Positions 17,384 to 25,204 of a stretch of DNA of 64,000 nucleotides are shown here, one piece after another. How positions within the stretch are numbered: the stretch's first letter is position 1; the number at the start of each line of letters is the position of its first letter. A program made the position numbers and the translations under genes. The DNA is from Fusobacterium sp. DD2 (GTDB lineage Bacteria > Fusobacteriota > Fusobacteriia > Fusobacteriales > Fusobacteriaceae). The DNA lies in the NCBI RefSeq assembly GCF_018205345.1, contig NZ_JADRHM010000003.1, positions 1-64,000 on the forward strand. The letters are read 5' to 3'. The notes beneath the pieces are model-generated. The model worked only from the letters and a program-made list of their open reading frames with translations, was not told where the DNA came from and did no database searches.

Positions 17384-19198
17384 TTAAAAAGCTCCGCCGC
17401 CACCACGGCCACCGCCACCTCCTGAAGATCCACCGCTAAATCCTCCACCACTTCCCATAGGAGATGAAGCATTTGATTTAGCTATGCTTTCAAGAGAACG
17501 ACGAACTGCTCTTTCTGTACTTCCCTGAACATTCTTAAACATATTACTATATAGATACATTCCCATTAGAGAACTTCCAGCAACATTCATTACTCCTGTA
17601 TCTGTTCCAACTGATTTTTCTGACATAACCTTTTTGTATCCTTTAGCTACTTTTTCAGCTACACCTAATGCTACAGCATATACAAAATAGTGTTCCCACA
17701 GCTGAATTGAAGCTAATTTTGCTTCTTCTAAGTTACTATAGTCAACTAAAAACTTTTTAAAAGCTTGCCATCTTGCATAGGCTTTTTCTTTTTCCAAACT
17801 AAATCTTTTACGAGACAGTGTGTAAGGAAGAAGAAGAAATCCTAACACTACTAAAACCACAAAGATAGGAGTGTCAAAATATGCTGAAAGAGGCATTCCT
17901 CCAACGAAATATCCCATACCTGTTAACATTCCAAGTGATGTTGATAATTTATCTCTCTTATCATTTCTAAGATTTTTAGAAAGCATTGCACTATAAACCA
18001 TAGTTTGCCATCTTTCATAGTTGTCATTAAAGGCTATAGCTTTACTCTTAGTATTTATATTTTTATCAATATCTTCAATTACAACCTGATTTCCATCTCC
18101 AAGTTCTTTAATATACCACTCTATTAAAAAGCTCTCATAATCTTTTAAGAATTCACGTTTTTCACCAGCATATTGAAGTATTGTCTTTCCATTTTCTTCT
18201 ACCAGTTTTAACTCTTTTCTTCTTACTAAATCTAAAAGGCTTGCAAAAAGCTCCTTAGATTCAGGATATAGTTTTCTTGATACTAATGTTCCTGCAATAG
18301 CTGGGCTATAACTATCAGGAAGCTCTCTAAAATATTCACCATATTCATTTACAACTTTATGTCTTTTACTATTTTTAATATAGATATAGACTATTAAAAA
18401 TAACCACCATATAACACCGATTGCAAAAACAACTCTTCCAAAGAAAAGTTTTGCTGCTGCAGCTTTTCTCTGATTATTAGCTTCCTCTGCAAGCTTTTTT
18501 TCCATTGCAAGGATTCTATTTAAAGCCCTCTCATTTTTTACCATAAATGGATTATAATCACTTATAAGTTTTTTAGGAAATAAAATATTTGCTTCTAAAA
18601 ATTCTCCAGGTCTATAGTTATCAAGTGTATAGACAATCTCCTGTCCATTTTCAATATCTATATTTCCTGTTAAAGGACCATGACCAAAAGCATATATATC
18701 CTTTTTTGATACAGCTTTTGGTAGAACTACCGTAAGTTTAATATGCTCAATTCCTACGTCCCAGTCCTTACCAACCATTTTCCTATTTAGTTGAGCAATA
18801 TCTCTATAAACTGTGACTCCCTTACTTAAAGTATATTTAAAAATAAATTCTTTTGCTTCATTTCTTGCTGGAGCATAGAGTTTTATCTTATAAAGTCCAC
18901 CTTTTTCGCCTATTGAATATGTTCCTCTATCTGGATAATTGCTCTCAACTGCACGTTCAAATCTGTTTTTACCCTCTTCATAAAAAACTTGTAAATTTTC
19001 TAATTTCCCATAGCCTAAAGCATCTATATTATAAAATATTCCATTTATATCTGAAATATTATATAAAACCCTTTCCTCTACATTGATACTTCCGTCATTT
19101 TGAATATCAGCAGTAATATCCAGGTTCTCTATCCTGTATGCTGGACGTCCCAGTACTACACTGCATAAAAGAATAAATATCAAGGCTATCTTTTTCAT
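17384..19198 (-). CDS. DUF2207 predicted membrane protein
   Basis: This 604-residue protein has a signal peptide, a periplasmic N-terminal region of about 200 residues (DUF2207), one transmembrane helix near residue 260, a cytoplasmic stretch, and two more hydrophobic segments near 440-460. It ends in a glycine/serine-rich tail (GGGFSGGSSGGGGGRGGGG) typical of the family. I chose the ATG giving MKKIALIFIL; an in-frame GTG lies nine bases upstream inside the ribosome-site region. It is followed by LemA, with which it probably acts. Biochemical function is unknown. Confidence 0.88.
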   Translation of the reverse strand: MKKIALIFILLCSVVLGRPAYRIENLDITADIQNDGSINVEERVLYNISDINGIFYNIDALGYGKLENLQVFYEEGKNRFERAVESNYPDRGTYSIGEKGGLYKIKLYAPARNEAKEFIFKYTLSKGVTVYRDIAQLNRKMVGKDWDVGIEHIKLTVVLPKAVSKKDIYAFGHGPLTGNIDIENGQEIVYTLDNYRPGEFLEANILFPKKLISDYNPFMVKNERALNRILAMEKKLAEEANNQRKAAAAKLFFGRVVFAIGVIWWLFLIVYIYIKNSKRHKVVNEYGEYFRELPDSYSPAIAGTLVSRKLYPESKELFASLLDLVRRKELKLVEENGKTILQYAGEKREFLKDYESFLIEWYIKELGDGNQVVIEDIDKNINTKSKAIAFNDNYERWQTMVYSAMLSKNLRNDKRDKLSTSLGMLTGMGYFVGGMPLSAYFDTPIFVVLVVLGFLLLPYTLSRKRFSLEKEKAYARWQAFKKFLVDYSNLEEAKLASIQLWEHYFVYAVALGVAEKVAKGYKKVMSEKSVGTDTGVMNVAGSSLMGMYLYSNMFKNVQGSTERAVRRSLESIAKSNASSPMGSGGGFSGGSSGGGGGRGGGGAF

Positions 19199-19216
19199 TA
19201 CTTTCACCTACTCATT

Positions 19217-20713
19217 TTAGACATTGAGATTATATATCTTTGAATATTTTTCCTTCAAATAATCGATGTAATATTGTGGATTTAATTCCTCTCCAGTAAT
19301 CTTTTTTACAATCTCTTCTGTTTCCTTAAATCTACCATATTTATGTATCTTATTTCCAAGCCATTCTTTTATTGCTGACAAATCTCCACTTTCTAAAACT
19401 TTGTCTACATCAATATCTTTTTTCATAGCATAATATATCTGAGCTGAATATGCACTTCCTAATGCATAAGATGGGAAATATCCTACAAGTCCACCTTCCC
19501 AATGAACATCCTGCAATACTCCGTCTCTATCACTTTCAGGAGCTACTCCAACATACTCAAGCATCTTCTTTTTCCATATTTCAGGTAGATTTTCAGTACT
19601 TATCTTTCCTTCTACAATTTCCTTTTCAATCTCATATCTTACCATTATATGAAGAGAATATGTAAGCTCATCTGCTTCAGTTCTTATTAGAGATGGTTCA
19701 ACAATATTTATCTCCTTATAGAACTCATCTAAAGATATCTCATTTAAAACTGGAATATATTTTTTAGCATCATTATAAATGCCTTTCCAAAAAGATTTGC
19801 TTCTTCCAATTATATTCTCATAAAATCTTGACTGAGATTCATGAATTCCCATAGAACCACCAGTTCCAAGTGTTGTATTTACAAGTTCATCTCCTATCTG
19901 CTGTTCATAGATACCATGTCCTGTCTCATGTATAGTACTAAAAATAGCAGAAAAAGGATTATCCTTAATATATTTTGTTGTAAGTCTCACATCATTTTTA
20001 TTTATATTTAATGTAAATGGATGCTCACTCTCTCTTACAACACCTCTATCAAAATCAAATCCAAGATACTCTCCAATTTTTCTATTAAATGCTTTTTGCT
20101 TTTCTATATCTGTATCTACTAAGAGCTTTCTTGGCTCATTTCCCTTTTCAATAATTTTCTTTAAAAGAGGCACAATCTCTTTTTTTAAAGAGTTAAAAAA
20201 TCTGTCTAACTTTTCAGTTGTCATTCCTTTTTCGTAATCACCTAATATTACATCATATAGGCATTTTTCATCTTTACGATTATAGTTAGCAAATTTGACT
20301 ATAAAGTCAAAAATTTTCTGCAAATAACCCTTATAGATATCGTAATTGTCAGTTATTTTTGCCTCTTCCCATATAGCCTGGGTTTTAACAGCTAACTCTG
20401 AAAATTCCTGATACTCCTGTGGAGGTATATTCTTCATCTTCTCAATTTCTTTTCCTATAAGCTCTATCTCTTTTCTTTCAATATCGCTCAGTTCCTCTTT
20501 TTTTGATTTAAGATTTTCAACTATCTCTAAAAATTCCTTTGAAGTTGAAAGATTATACTCTTTCATACTTAAATATCCTACTATTTCTGAAAGATAATCT
20601 TTTCCTTTTTTAGGTGTACAAGTTTCCAGGTCCCACTGAAGTATCTCTAATGCTCCCTCTATTTTCTTCTTTTCTTCAATAGTATCTCTAAACTTTTTTA
20701 ATATGTCATTCAC
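19217..20713 (-). CDS. Carboxypeptidase Taq-type metallopeptidase (M32)
   Basis: This cytoplasmic zinc carboxypeptidase of family M32 removes residues from peptide C-termini. The zinc motif HETGHGIYEQ (HExxH) lies near residue 260, and the downstream GIHESQSRFYENIIGR segment supplies the third ligand region. Its 498 residues match the family. The start is a GTG preceded by GGGAGG, 1 base after the stop of the nuclease gene, so the pair is likely co-translated. It probably supports peptide catabolism. Confidence 0.93.
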   Translation of the reverse strand: MNDILKKFRDTIEEKKKIEGALEILQWDLETCTPKKGKDYLSEIVGYLSMKEYNLSTSKEFLEIVENLKSKKEELSDIERKEIELIGKEIEKMKNIPPQEYQEFSELAVKTQAIWEEAKITDNYDIYKGYLQKIFDFIVKFANYNRKDEKCLYDVILGDYEKGMTTEKLDRFFNSLKKEIVPLLKKIIEKGNEPRKLLVDTDIEKQKAFNRKIGEYLGFDFDRGVVRESEHPFTLNINKNDVRLTTKYIKDNPFSAIFSTIHETGHGIYEQQIGDELVNTTLGTGGSMGIHESQSRFYENIIGRSKSFWKGIYNDAKKYIPVLNEISLDEFYKEINIVEPSLIRTEADELTYSLHIMVRYEIEKEIVEGKISTENLPEIWKKKMLEYVGVAPESDRDGVLQDVHWEGGLVGYFPSYALGSAYSAQIYYAMKKDIDVDKVLESGDLSAIKEWLGNKIHKYGRFKETEEIVKKITGEELNPQYYIDYLKEKYSKIYNLNV

Positions 20714-20714
20714 A

Positions 20715-21185
20715 CTAATCCTCCCTCTTATGTTTCAATCTGTAATCTCTTGGATTTTCTAAATTTTCATATTTCCAAAGTCCTTTTTTCTCTTTTCTGG
20801 CATTTTCATATGCCTTCTTATACTCTCTATTACTCTTAGCATAGTACTCATAAAACCATGCATTTCCAGATTCAAGCATCTGAAGATTTACATCTTTATT
20901 TTTGTAGATGATTTTCCCTATTTTTCTTCCGTATTTATCCTCATCCATAACTTTAACATCAATATTTTTCCCAAGGATAATATTTTCAAGAAAAACTTTG
21001 CTCTCTTTTCCATGTTCCTGATGAAGTTCTGGAGCATCAATTCCATACATCCTTATTCTGTAGGTTTTTTTCCCAGATTTTAGATAAAAACTATCACCAT
21101 CAGATACTTTTACAACTTTTCCACTTAAAGCAAAAGAAAAAATTGTATTTAAGAATATTAATAAAGAAATTAAAAATTTTTTCAT
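20715..21185 (-). CDS. Secreted thermonuclease-family nuclease (SNase fold)
   Basis: This is a 156-residue staphylococcal-nuclease-like protein with an N-terminal signal peptide (MKKFLISLLIFLNTIFSFA). Catalytic-type residues are visible in RMYGIDAPE, KVMDEDKYGRKIGKI and the C-terminal KKGLWKYENLENP. I chose the ATG directly before KKFLIS because GAGAGGG lies just upstream and it exposes a clean signal peptide; nine extra upstream codons would spoil it. The protein probably degrades nucleic acid outside the cytoplasm. Confidence 0.9.
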   Translation of the reverse strand: MKKFLISLLIFLNTIFSFALSGKVVKVSDGDSFYLKSGKKTYRIRMYGIDAPELHQEHGKESKVFLENIILGKNIDVKVMDEDKYGRKIGKIIYKNKDVNLQMLESGNAWFYEYYAKSNREYKKAYENARKEKKGLWKYENLENPRDYRLKHKRED

Positions 21186-21275
21186 CTTATCCCTCTCTAA
21201 AAAGTAATACATTTGTTATATTATACCACATCTTGAATTATTACTCTCCTAAAAAATGAATTAATTTCAAAAAAA

Positions 21276-21300
21276 GTGCTAAGCCCATTGAACTTAGCAC
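21276..21300 (-). terminator. Intrinsic terminator after the small membrane protein gene
   Basis: GTGCTAAG / CTTAGCAC makes an 8-bp stem with a 9-base loop, followed on the minus strand by seven T. It lies about 35 bases beyond the stop of the 101-residue membrane protein gene. Confidence 0.85.
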
Positions 21301-21335
21301 GTTTTCCACACAGAAAGCTTCATTATAGTGCTGCA

Positions 21336-21641
21336 CTATATAAAAGACACTAAAAATACGCCACCTATTAAAATCTGTGATGCATATAGTCCAAAAACAA
21401 CTCTTTTTCCTATATAATTTCTTTTAGATATTTCCTCATTTAAATAACAATTTGTGCAATTACTTTTTCCATCAACTGTACAAATTCTATTTTTCCCATA
21501 TGTACAAATACCCTTTGACCCAGATTTTAAATAATAAAGTTTTCCTTTAATTTTTACTATTCCATTCATTTTATTTACATAACTTCTTAAAACAATGAAA
21601 AGTATAATATAACCTAAAATAAGGTATAACAACTTAGACAC
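21336..21641 (-). CDS. Small cysteine-containing membrane protein, unknown function
   Basis: I do not recognise this 101-residue protein. It has a hydrophobic segment at about 3-20 and another at about 80-100, with a polar middle carrying four cysteines in the pattern CTYG, CTVDG, CTNCY. The cysteines could bind metal or form disulfides, depending on topology. It follows uppP with a 45-base gap and precedes a strong terminator, so it probably ends the PHP-hldD-uppP transcription unit. Confidence 0.7.
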   Translation of the reverse strand: MSKLLYLILGYIILFIVLRSYVNKMNGIVKIKGKLYYLKSGSKGICTYGKNRICTVDGKSNCTNCYLNEEISKRNYIGKRVVFGLYASQILIGGVFLVSFI

Positions 21642-21686
21642 CTCTATATCTGAAAATTTGTAAATCTCTCCTCAGTATTTTTATTA

Positions 21687-22496
21687 TCAGATAAATATTG
21701 CTAGAAGTACTATTATTCCCAAAATAATTCTATAGACTCCAAAGAATACAAAGTCTCGTTTCTTTATATAAGCCATAAACCATTTTATAACTATGTAAGC
21801 AACTACAAATGCTATAACTGTTCCAATCCCTATAAGCTGCCATTCAGAACTTGTAAAATGCATACCATTTTTTATAAGTTTTAAAAACGTAGCTCCAAAC
21901 ATTGTTGGTATTGCAAGAAAGAAAGAGTATTCAGTTGCAACTTCTCTTGAAAGACCTAAAAGCAATGCTCCTATTATTGTTGCTCCAGACCTTGATGTTC
22001 CAGGAATCATAGCAAGACATTGGAAAAAACCTATAATAAAAGCCAATTTATAACTAAGTTTTCCCATTGTATTGATTTTTCCCTCTGATTTATTATATTT
22101 TTCTATAACAATCAGCAAAATTCCATAAAATATCAATGTAGTTGCTACTACAAATACATTTCCCATAAAATACTCTGAGATATAATCATCTAGTAGCAGC
22201 CCTATTACCACTGCTGGTAATACTCCTACTATTACTTTTACCCACAATCTCATTCTCAAGATAAAATCTTTTTTAGTTTTTACAAAAGGGGTAAGTTTAT
22301 CCCAAAAATATATCACCACTGCAAGTATTGCTCCAAGCTGCACAATTATCAGGAAACTGTCCATAAACTGTTTTGATAATCCTACATCGCCTAAAAACTT
22401 TTCTACAAGAATCATATGTCCTGTACTACTTACAGGAAGGAACTCTGTCATTCCTTCAACTACTGCTAAAATTATTACTAATAATATCGGACTCAT
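21687..22496 (-). CDS. uppP: Undecaprenyl-diphosphatase UppP/BacA
   Basis: This integral membrane phosphatase recycles undecaprenyl diphosphate to the monophosphate carrier for peptidoglycan and LPS synthesis. Both active-site motifs are present: EGMTEFLPVSSTGHM (14-28) and PGTSRSGATI (about 165-174). Its 269 residues and about eight hydrophobic segments fit the family. It lies 12 bases after hldD, in an envelope-synthesis cluster. Confidence 0.96.
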   Translation of the reverse strand: MSPILLVIILAVVEGMTEFLPVSSTGHMILVEKFLGDVGLSKQFMDSFLIIVQLGAILAVVIYFWDKLTPFVKTKKDFILRMRLWVKVIVGVLPAVVIGLLLDDYISEYFMGNVFVVATTLIFYGILLIVIEKYNKSEGKINTMGKLSYKLAFIIGFFQCLAMIPGTSRSGATIIGALLLGLSREVATEYSFFLAIPTMFGATFLKLIKNGMHFTSSEWQLIGIGTVIAFVVAYIVIKWFMAYIKKRDFVFFGVYRIILGIIVLLAIFI

Positions 22497-22508
22497 TAAA
22501 AAACCTCT

Positions 22509-23507
22509 CTATAAATACTTATCTTCTTTTGCAAGATAGTTTTCTACATAATCCTTTACTCCATCTTCTAGTTTAGTAAATTCTTTTGTATATCCTGCTC
22601 TTTTCAATTTTGCCATAGAAGCTTGAGTAAAATATTGATATCTTCCTCTCAAATCTTCTGGCATAGGAATAAATTCTACAACTTCTTCCTGTTTAAGTTC
22701 TGGATTTCCAGAAGCAGCTCTCATTGTTGCCATTGATAAATCTAAGAAACTTCTAGCTTCTCCTGTACCAATGTTGTATACTCCTGATTCAACTTTATTA
22801 TTAAGCATATAGTAGATAACATCTACAACATCTTTTAAATAAACAAAGTCTCTTAATTGCTCTCCATCTTTAAATCCCTCTTTATAAGATTTAAATAGTT
22901 TTACTCCACCATTTTCTTTATATTGATTAAATGTATGGAAAACCATTGATGCCATTCTTCCTTTATGGTACTCCTGAGGTCCATATACATTGAAAAACTT
23001 AAGTCCACACCATTGTTTTGGAGCTATTCTTTGTTTGAAAGCCCAGTCATCAAATATCTTTTTAGAATATCCATATTTGTTTAATGGTTGTAATTTTTTT
23101 AGTTCTTCTGGAGTAACATCGTCATTGTAACCAAGTTCTCCTCCACCATAAGTTGCTGCAGAAGATGCATATACAAATGTTATCTGTCTTTGAGAACAAA
23201 ATTCCCACAATTTTTTAGTATAACCATAGTTATTAGACATTAAGAAATCTGCATCACGTTCAGTAGTTGCAGAGCATGCCCCCATATGTACAACTCCTGT
23301 TATTTTTTCAGCATTTGCAGAAACTGATAACCAGTCAAAAAGGTCATCTCTATCTACCCAGTCAGCATAATCTCTTTTTCTTAAATTAAGCCATTTGTCC
23401 TCAGTTCTCATTTTATCTACAACAATAATGTCATTGATTCCCATCTCATTTAATTTCCATACTACTGCACTTCCTATCATTCCAGCAGCACCTGTTACAA
23501 TAATCAT
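22509..23507 (-). CDS. hldD: ADP-glyceromanno-heptose 6-epimerase
   Basis: This SDR-type NAD(P)-dependent epimerase converts ADP-D-glycero-D-manno-heptose to the L-glycero form used in the LPS inner core. The nucleotide motif GAAGMIGS lies at 6-13, the catalytic Y-x3-K is in KYGYSKKIFDDW, and FNVYGPQEYHKGRMAS is typical of HldD/RfaD. At 332 residues it is full length. Its start overlaps the PHP gene's stop by 4 bases (ATGA). It is direct evidence for a heptose-containing outer membrane. Confidence 0.95.
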   Translation of the reverse strand: MIIVTGAAGMIGSAVVWKLNEMGINDIIVVDKMRTEDKWLNLRKRDYADWVDRDDLFDWLSVSANAEKITGVVHMGACSATTERDADFLMSNNYGYTKKLWEFCSQRQITFVYASSAATYGGGELGYNDDVTPEELKKLQPLNKYGYSKKIFDDWAFKQRIAPKQWCGLKFFNVYGPQEYHKGRMASMVFHTFNQYKENGGVKLFKSYKEGFKDGEQLRDFVYLKDVVDVIYYMLNNKVESGVYNIGTGEARSFLDLSMATMRAASGNPELKQEEVVEFIPMPEDLRGRYQYFTQASMAKLKRAGYTKEFTKLEDGVKDYVENYLAKEDKYL

Positions 23508-24352
23508 AGATTATCCTCCTTCATCTCTTTTCTTTTATTTTTTATCACTTCTAACTGTGAATAATCAAGTCCTCCATCTCCAATAGCAACACCCATTCTG
23601 TTAATACCATGAAAATCTGAACCACCTGTTATCCCAAGTCCATGTTTCTTTGCAAGTCTTTTTAAAGACTTTATCTGAGTTTTAGAAAAAGAGCTATATT
23701 GAGCTTCTAAAGCATCTAAACCAAGTGGTTTTAATCTCTCAATAAGTTTTTCTAAAACCTGCATATCAGAACTTATAAGCAGTGGATGTGCAAGAGATAC
23801 AAAACCTCCATTTTTTTTAATAATTTTTACTGCCCTCTCTGGTGGAAAATTCTCCTTTGTTTCATAGACAGAACCATGTTTTCCCAAATATTTTACAAAG
23901 GCTTCATCTTTACTTTGAACTATTCCTTTTCTTAAAAGATAGTTTGCAAAATGAAGTCTACTTACAATATTTCCAGGAGCCATCTTCTTAAGTTCATCAA
24001 CATCTATTATTATACCAATTTTTTTGAAATTTTCTATAATTTTTAAATTTCTTGTTTCTCTGGCTTTTTTTAATTCTTCTATCTCATCCATAAACTCTTT
24101 GTCCTCTAAGTTGAGATAGTATCCTAAAACATGTACCTCTAAATTTGCATCGTTACAGGAAATCTCTATTCCTGGAATATACTCAAGCCCTATATCTCCT
24201 GCAGCCTTTTCTCCTGCTTTTACTCCTGCAACTGTATCGTGATCAGTTATAGAAACAGCTCTAACATTATTAGCTATAGCTCTTTTAATAACCTCTTCTG
24301 GAGTATATGTTCCATCTGATTCAACAGTATGTATGTGCATATCTACCTGCAT
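23504..24352 (-). CDS. PHP-domain phosphoesterase (TrpH/RNase AM-like)
   Basis: This is a 282-residue metal-dependent phosphoesterase of the PHP superfamily. Metal-binding motifs are DMHIHTVESDGTYTPEE (4-20), SITDHDTVAG (about 35-44), IPGIEISC, SLAHPLL and GGSDFHG near the C-terminus. The YciV/TrpH relatives hydrolyse 3'-phosphorylated nucleotides or short RNA 5' ends; which applies here is not evident. It begins the cluster with hldD and uppP, although the terminator of the preceding unit lies only about 30 bases upstream. Confidence 0.88.
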   Translation of the reverse strand: MQVDMHIHTVESDGTYTPEEVIKRAIANNVRAVSITDHDTVAGVKAGEKAAGDIGLEYIPGIEISCNDANLEVHVLGYYLNLEDKEFMDEIEELKKARETRNLKIIENFKKIGIIIDVDELKKMAPGNIVSRLHFANYLLRKGIVQSKDEAFVKYLGKHGSVYETKENFPPERAVKIIKKNGGFVSLAHPLLISSDMQVLEKLIERLKPLGLDALEAQYSSFSKTQIKSLKRLAKKHGLGITGGSDFHGINRMGVAIGDGGLDYSQLEVIKNKRKEMKEDNL

Positions 24353-24381
24353 AAATCTTTCCTCCCATCAGAAAAGAAAAA

Positions 24382-24404
24382 CCCTCATAAACTAACTATG
24401 AGGG
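24382..24404 (-). terminator. Intrinsic terminator after the secA-lipoprotein unit
   Basis: CCCTCATA / TATGAGGG forms an 8-bp stem with a 7-base loop, followed on the minus strand by TTTTTCTTTT. It closes the secA-lipoprotein unit. Confidence 0.85.
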
Positions 24405-24453
24405 CTCTCTGTTCAAAGTCATATGTTTACTTTCAAATAATGTCTATCTGATA

Positions 24454-25194
24454 TTAGTTATCCCATTTATCCAATGTTGAGAAATACTCTGGATATGCTA
24501 GATATAATGCCTTTGCATTGACATTATTTCTCTCTAATGAAGATACTTTTTCTTTGTTGTCAATATTTGTAAGTTGGATAGTTCTATCAGATAATTCTTT
24601 ATTATACCAAGCTCTCTCGTTATAGAACTCATCTCTTTTTATAAATTTGTTTAATAATTTTCTAAGTCTCTTAGTATCTTTTTGTGAAAGATCACTTTGT
24701 TTTGAAAAAGCTACTATCTCTTCCCATTCTTCTGGTGTAGCTACTTCATTTTTTATATGACTTGCAGGTGTTTCCATTTTTAAGAATGATTCTCTTACCA
24801 TAGCGTCAACTAATGCCTTAGGATTTTTTATATTGTTGTCAGCTAGGTAGAATTTTCTTGGCATTCTCTTATTATAAGTAGTTACCAAGTCTAAGAATTT
24901 TTCATAGTCTTCTTGAGATATCTCTTCAGGTTTCATTTTTTCAAGAGATAATAAGAAATTAAAATCTTTCTCACTCATTTTTCCTGTTTTTCTTAAATAA
25001 ATAATCGGATTTTCATTTCCATACCAATCTGGAATTAAAGCTTCCCCCTGGATTACTCTCACAATTGTCTGGTCCCAAGCCTTTGCTGATTCTTTATCTA
25101 TTGAATACTTCTTTTCTAATGAAGCTCCACTTTCAAAAGAACTACAAGAGGCCATTACACAAACAGCAAATAATGTTAAAATTGTCTTTTTCAT
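24454..25194 (-). CDS. Putative lipoprotein of unknown function
   Basis: This 246-residue protein has a lipoprotein signal: MKKTILTLFAVCVMASCSS, with the lipobox cysteine at 17. The mature part is charged, largely helical by appearance, and I recognise no domain. I chose the ATG giving MKKTIL because AAGGAGG lies 8 bases before it; 18 extra upstream codons would overlap secA. The ribosome site coincides with the secA stop codon, so expression may be coupled to SecA translation. A role in the envelope is all that can be inferred. Confidence 0.82.
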   Translation of the reverse strand: MKKTILTLFAVCVMASCSSFESGASLEKKYSIDKESAKAWDQTIVRVIQGEALIPDWYGNENPIIYLRKTGKMSEKDFNFLLSLEKMKPEEISQEDYEKFLDLVTTYNKRMPRKFYLADNNIKNPKALVDAMVRESFLKMETPASHIKNEVATPEEWEEIVAFSKQSDLSQKDTKRLRKLLNKFIKRDEFYNERAWYNKELSDRTIQLTNIDNKEKVSSLERNNVNAKALYLAYPEYFSTLDKWDN

Positions 25195-25204
25195 GCAATC
25201 CTCC

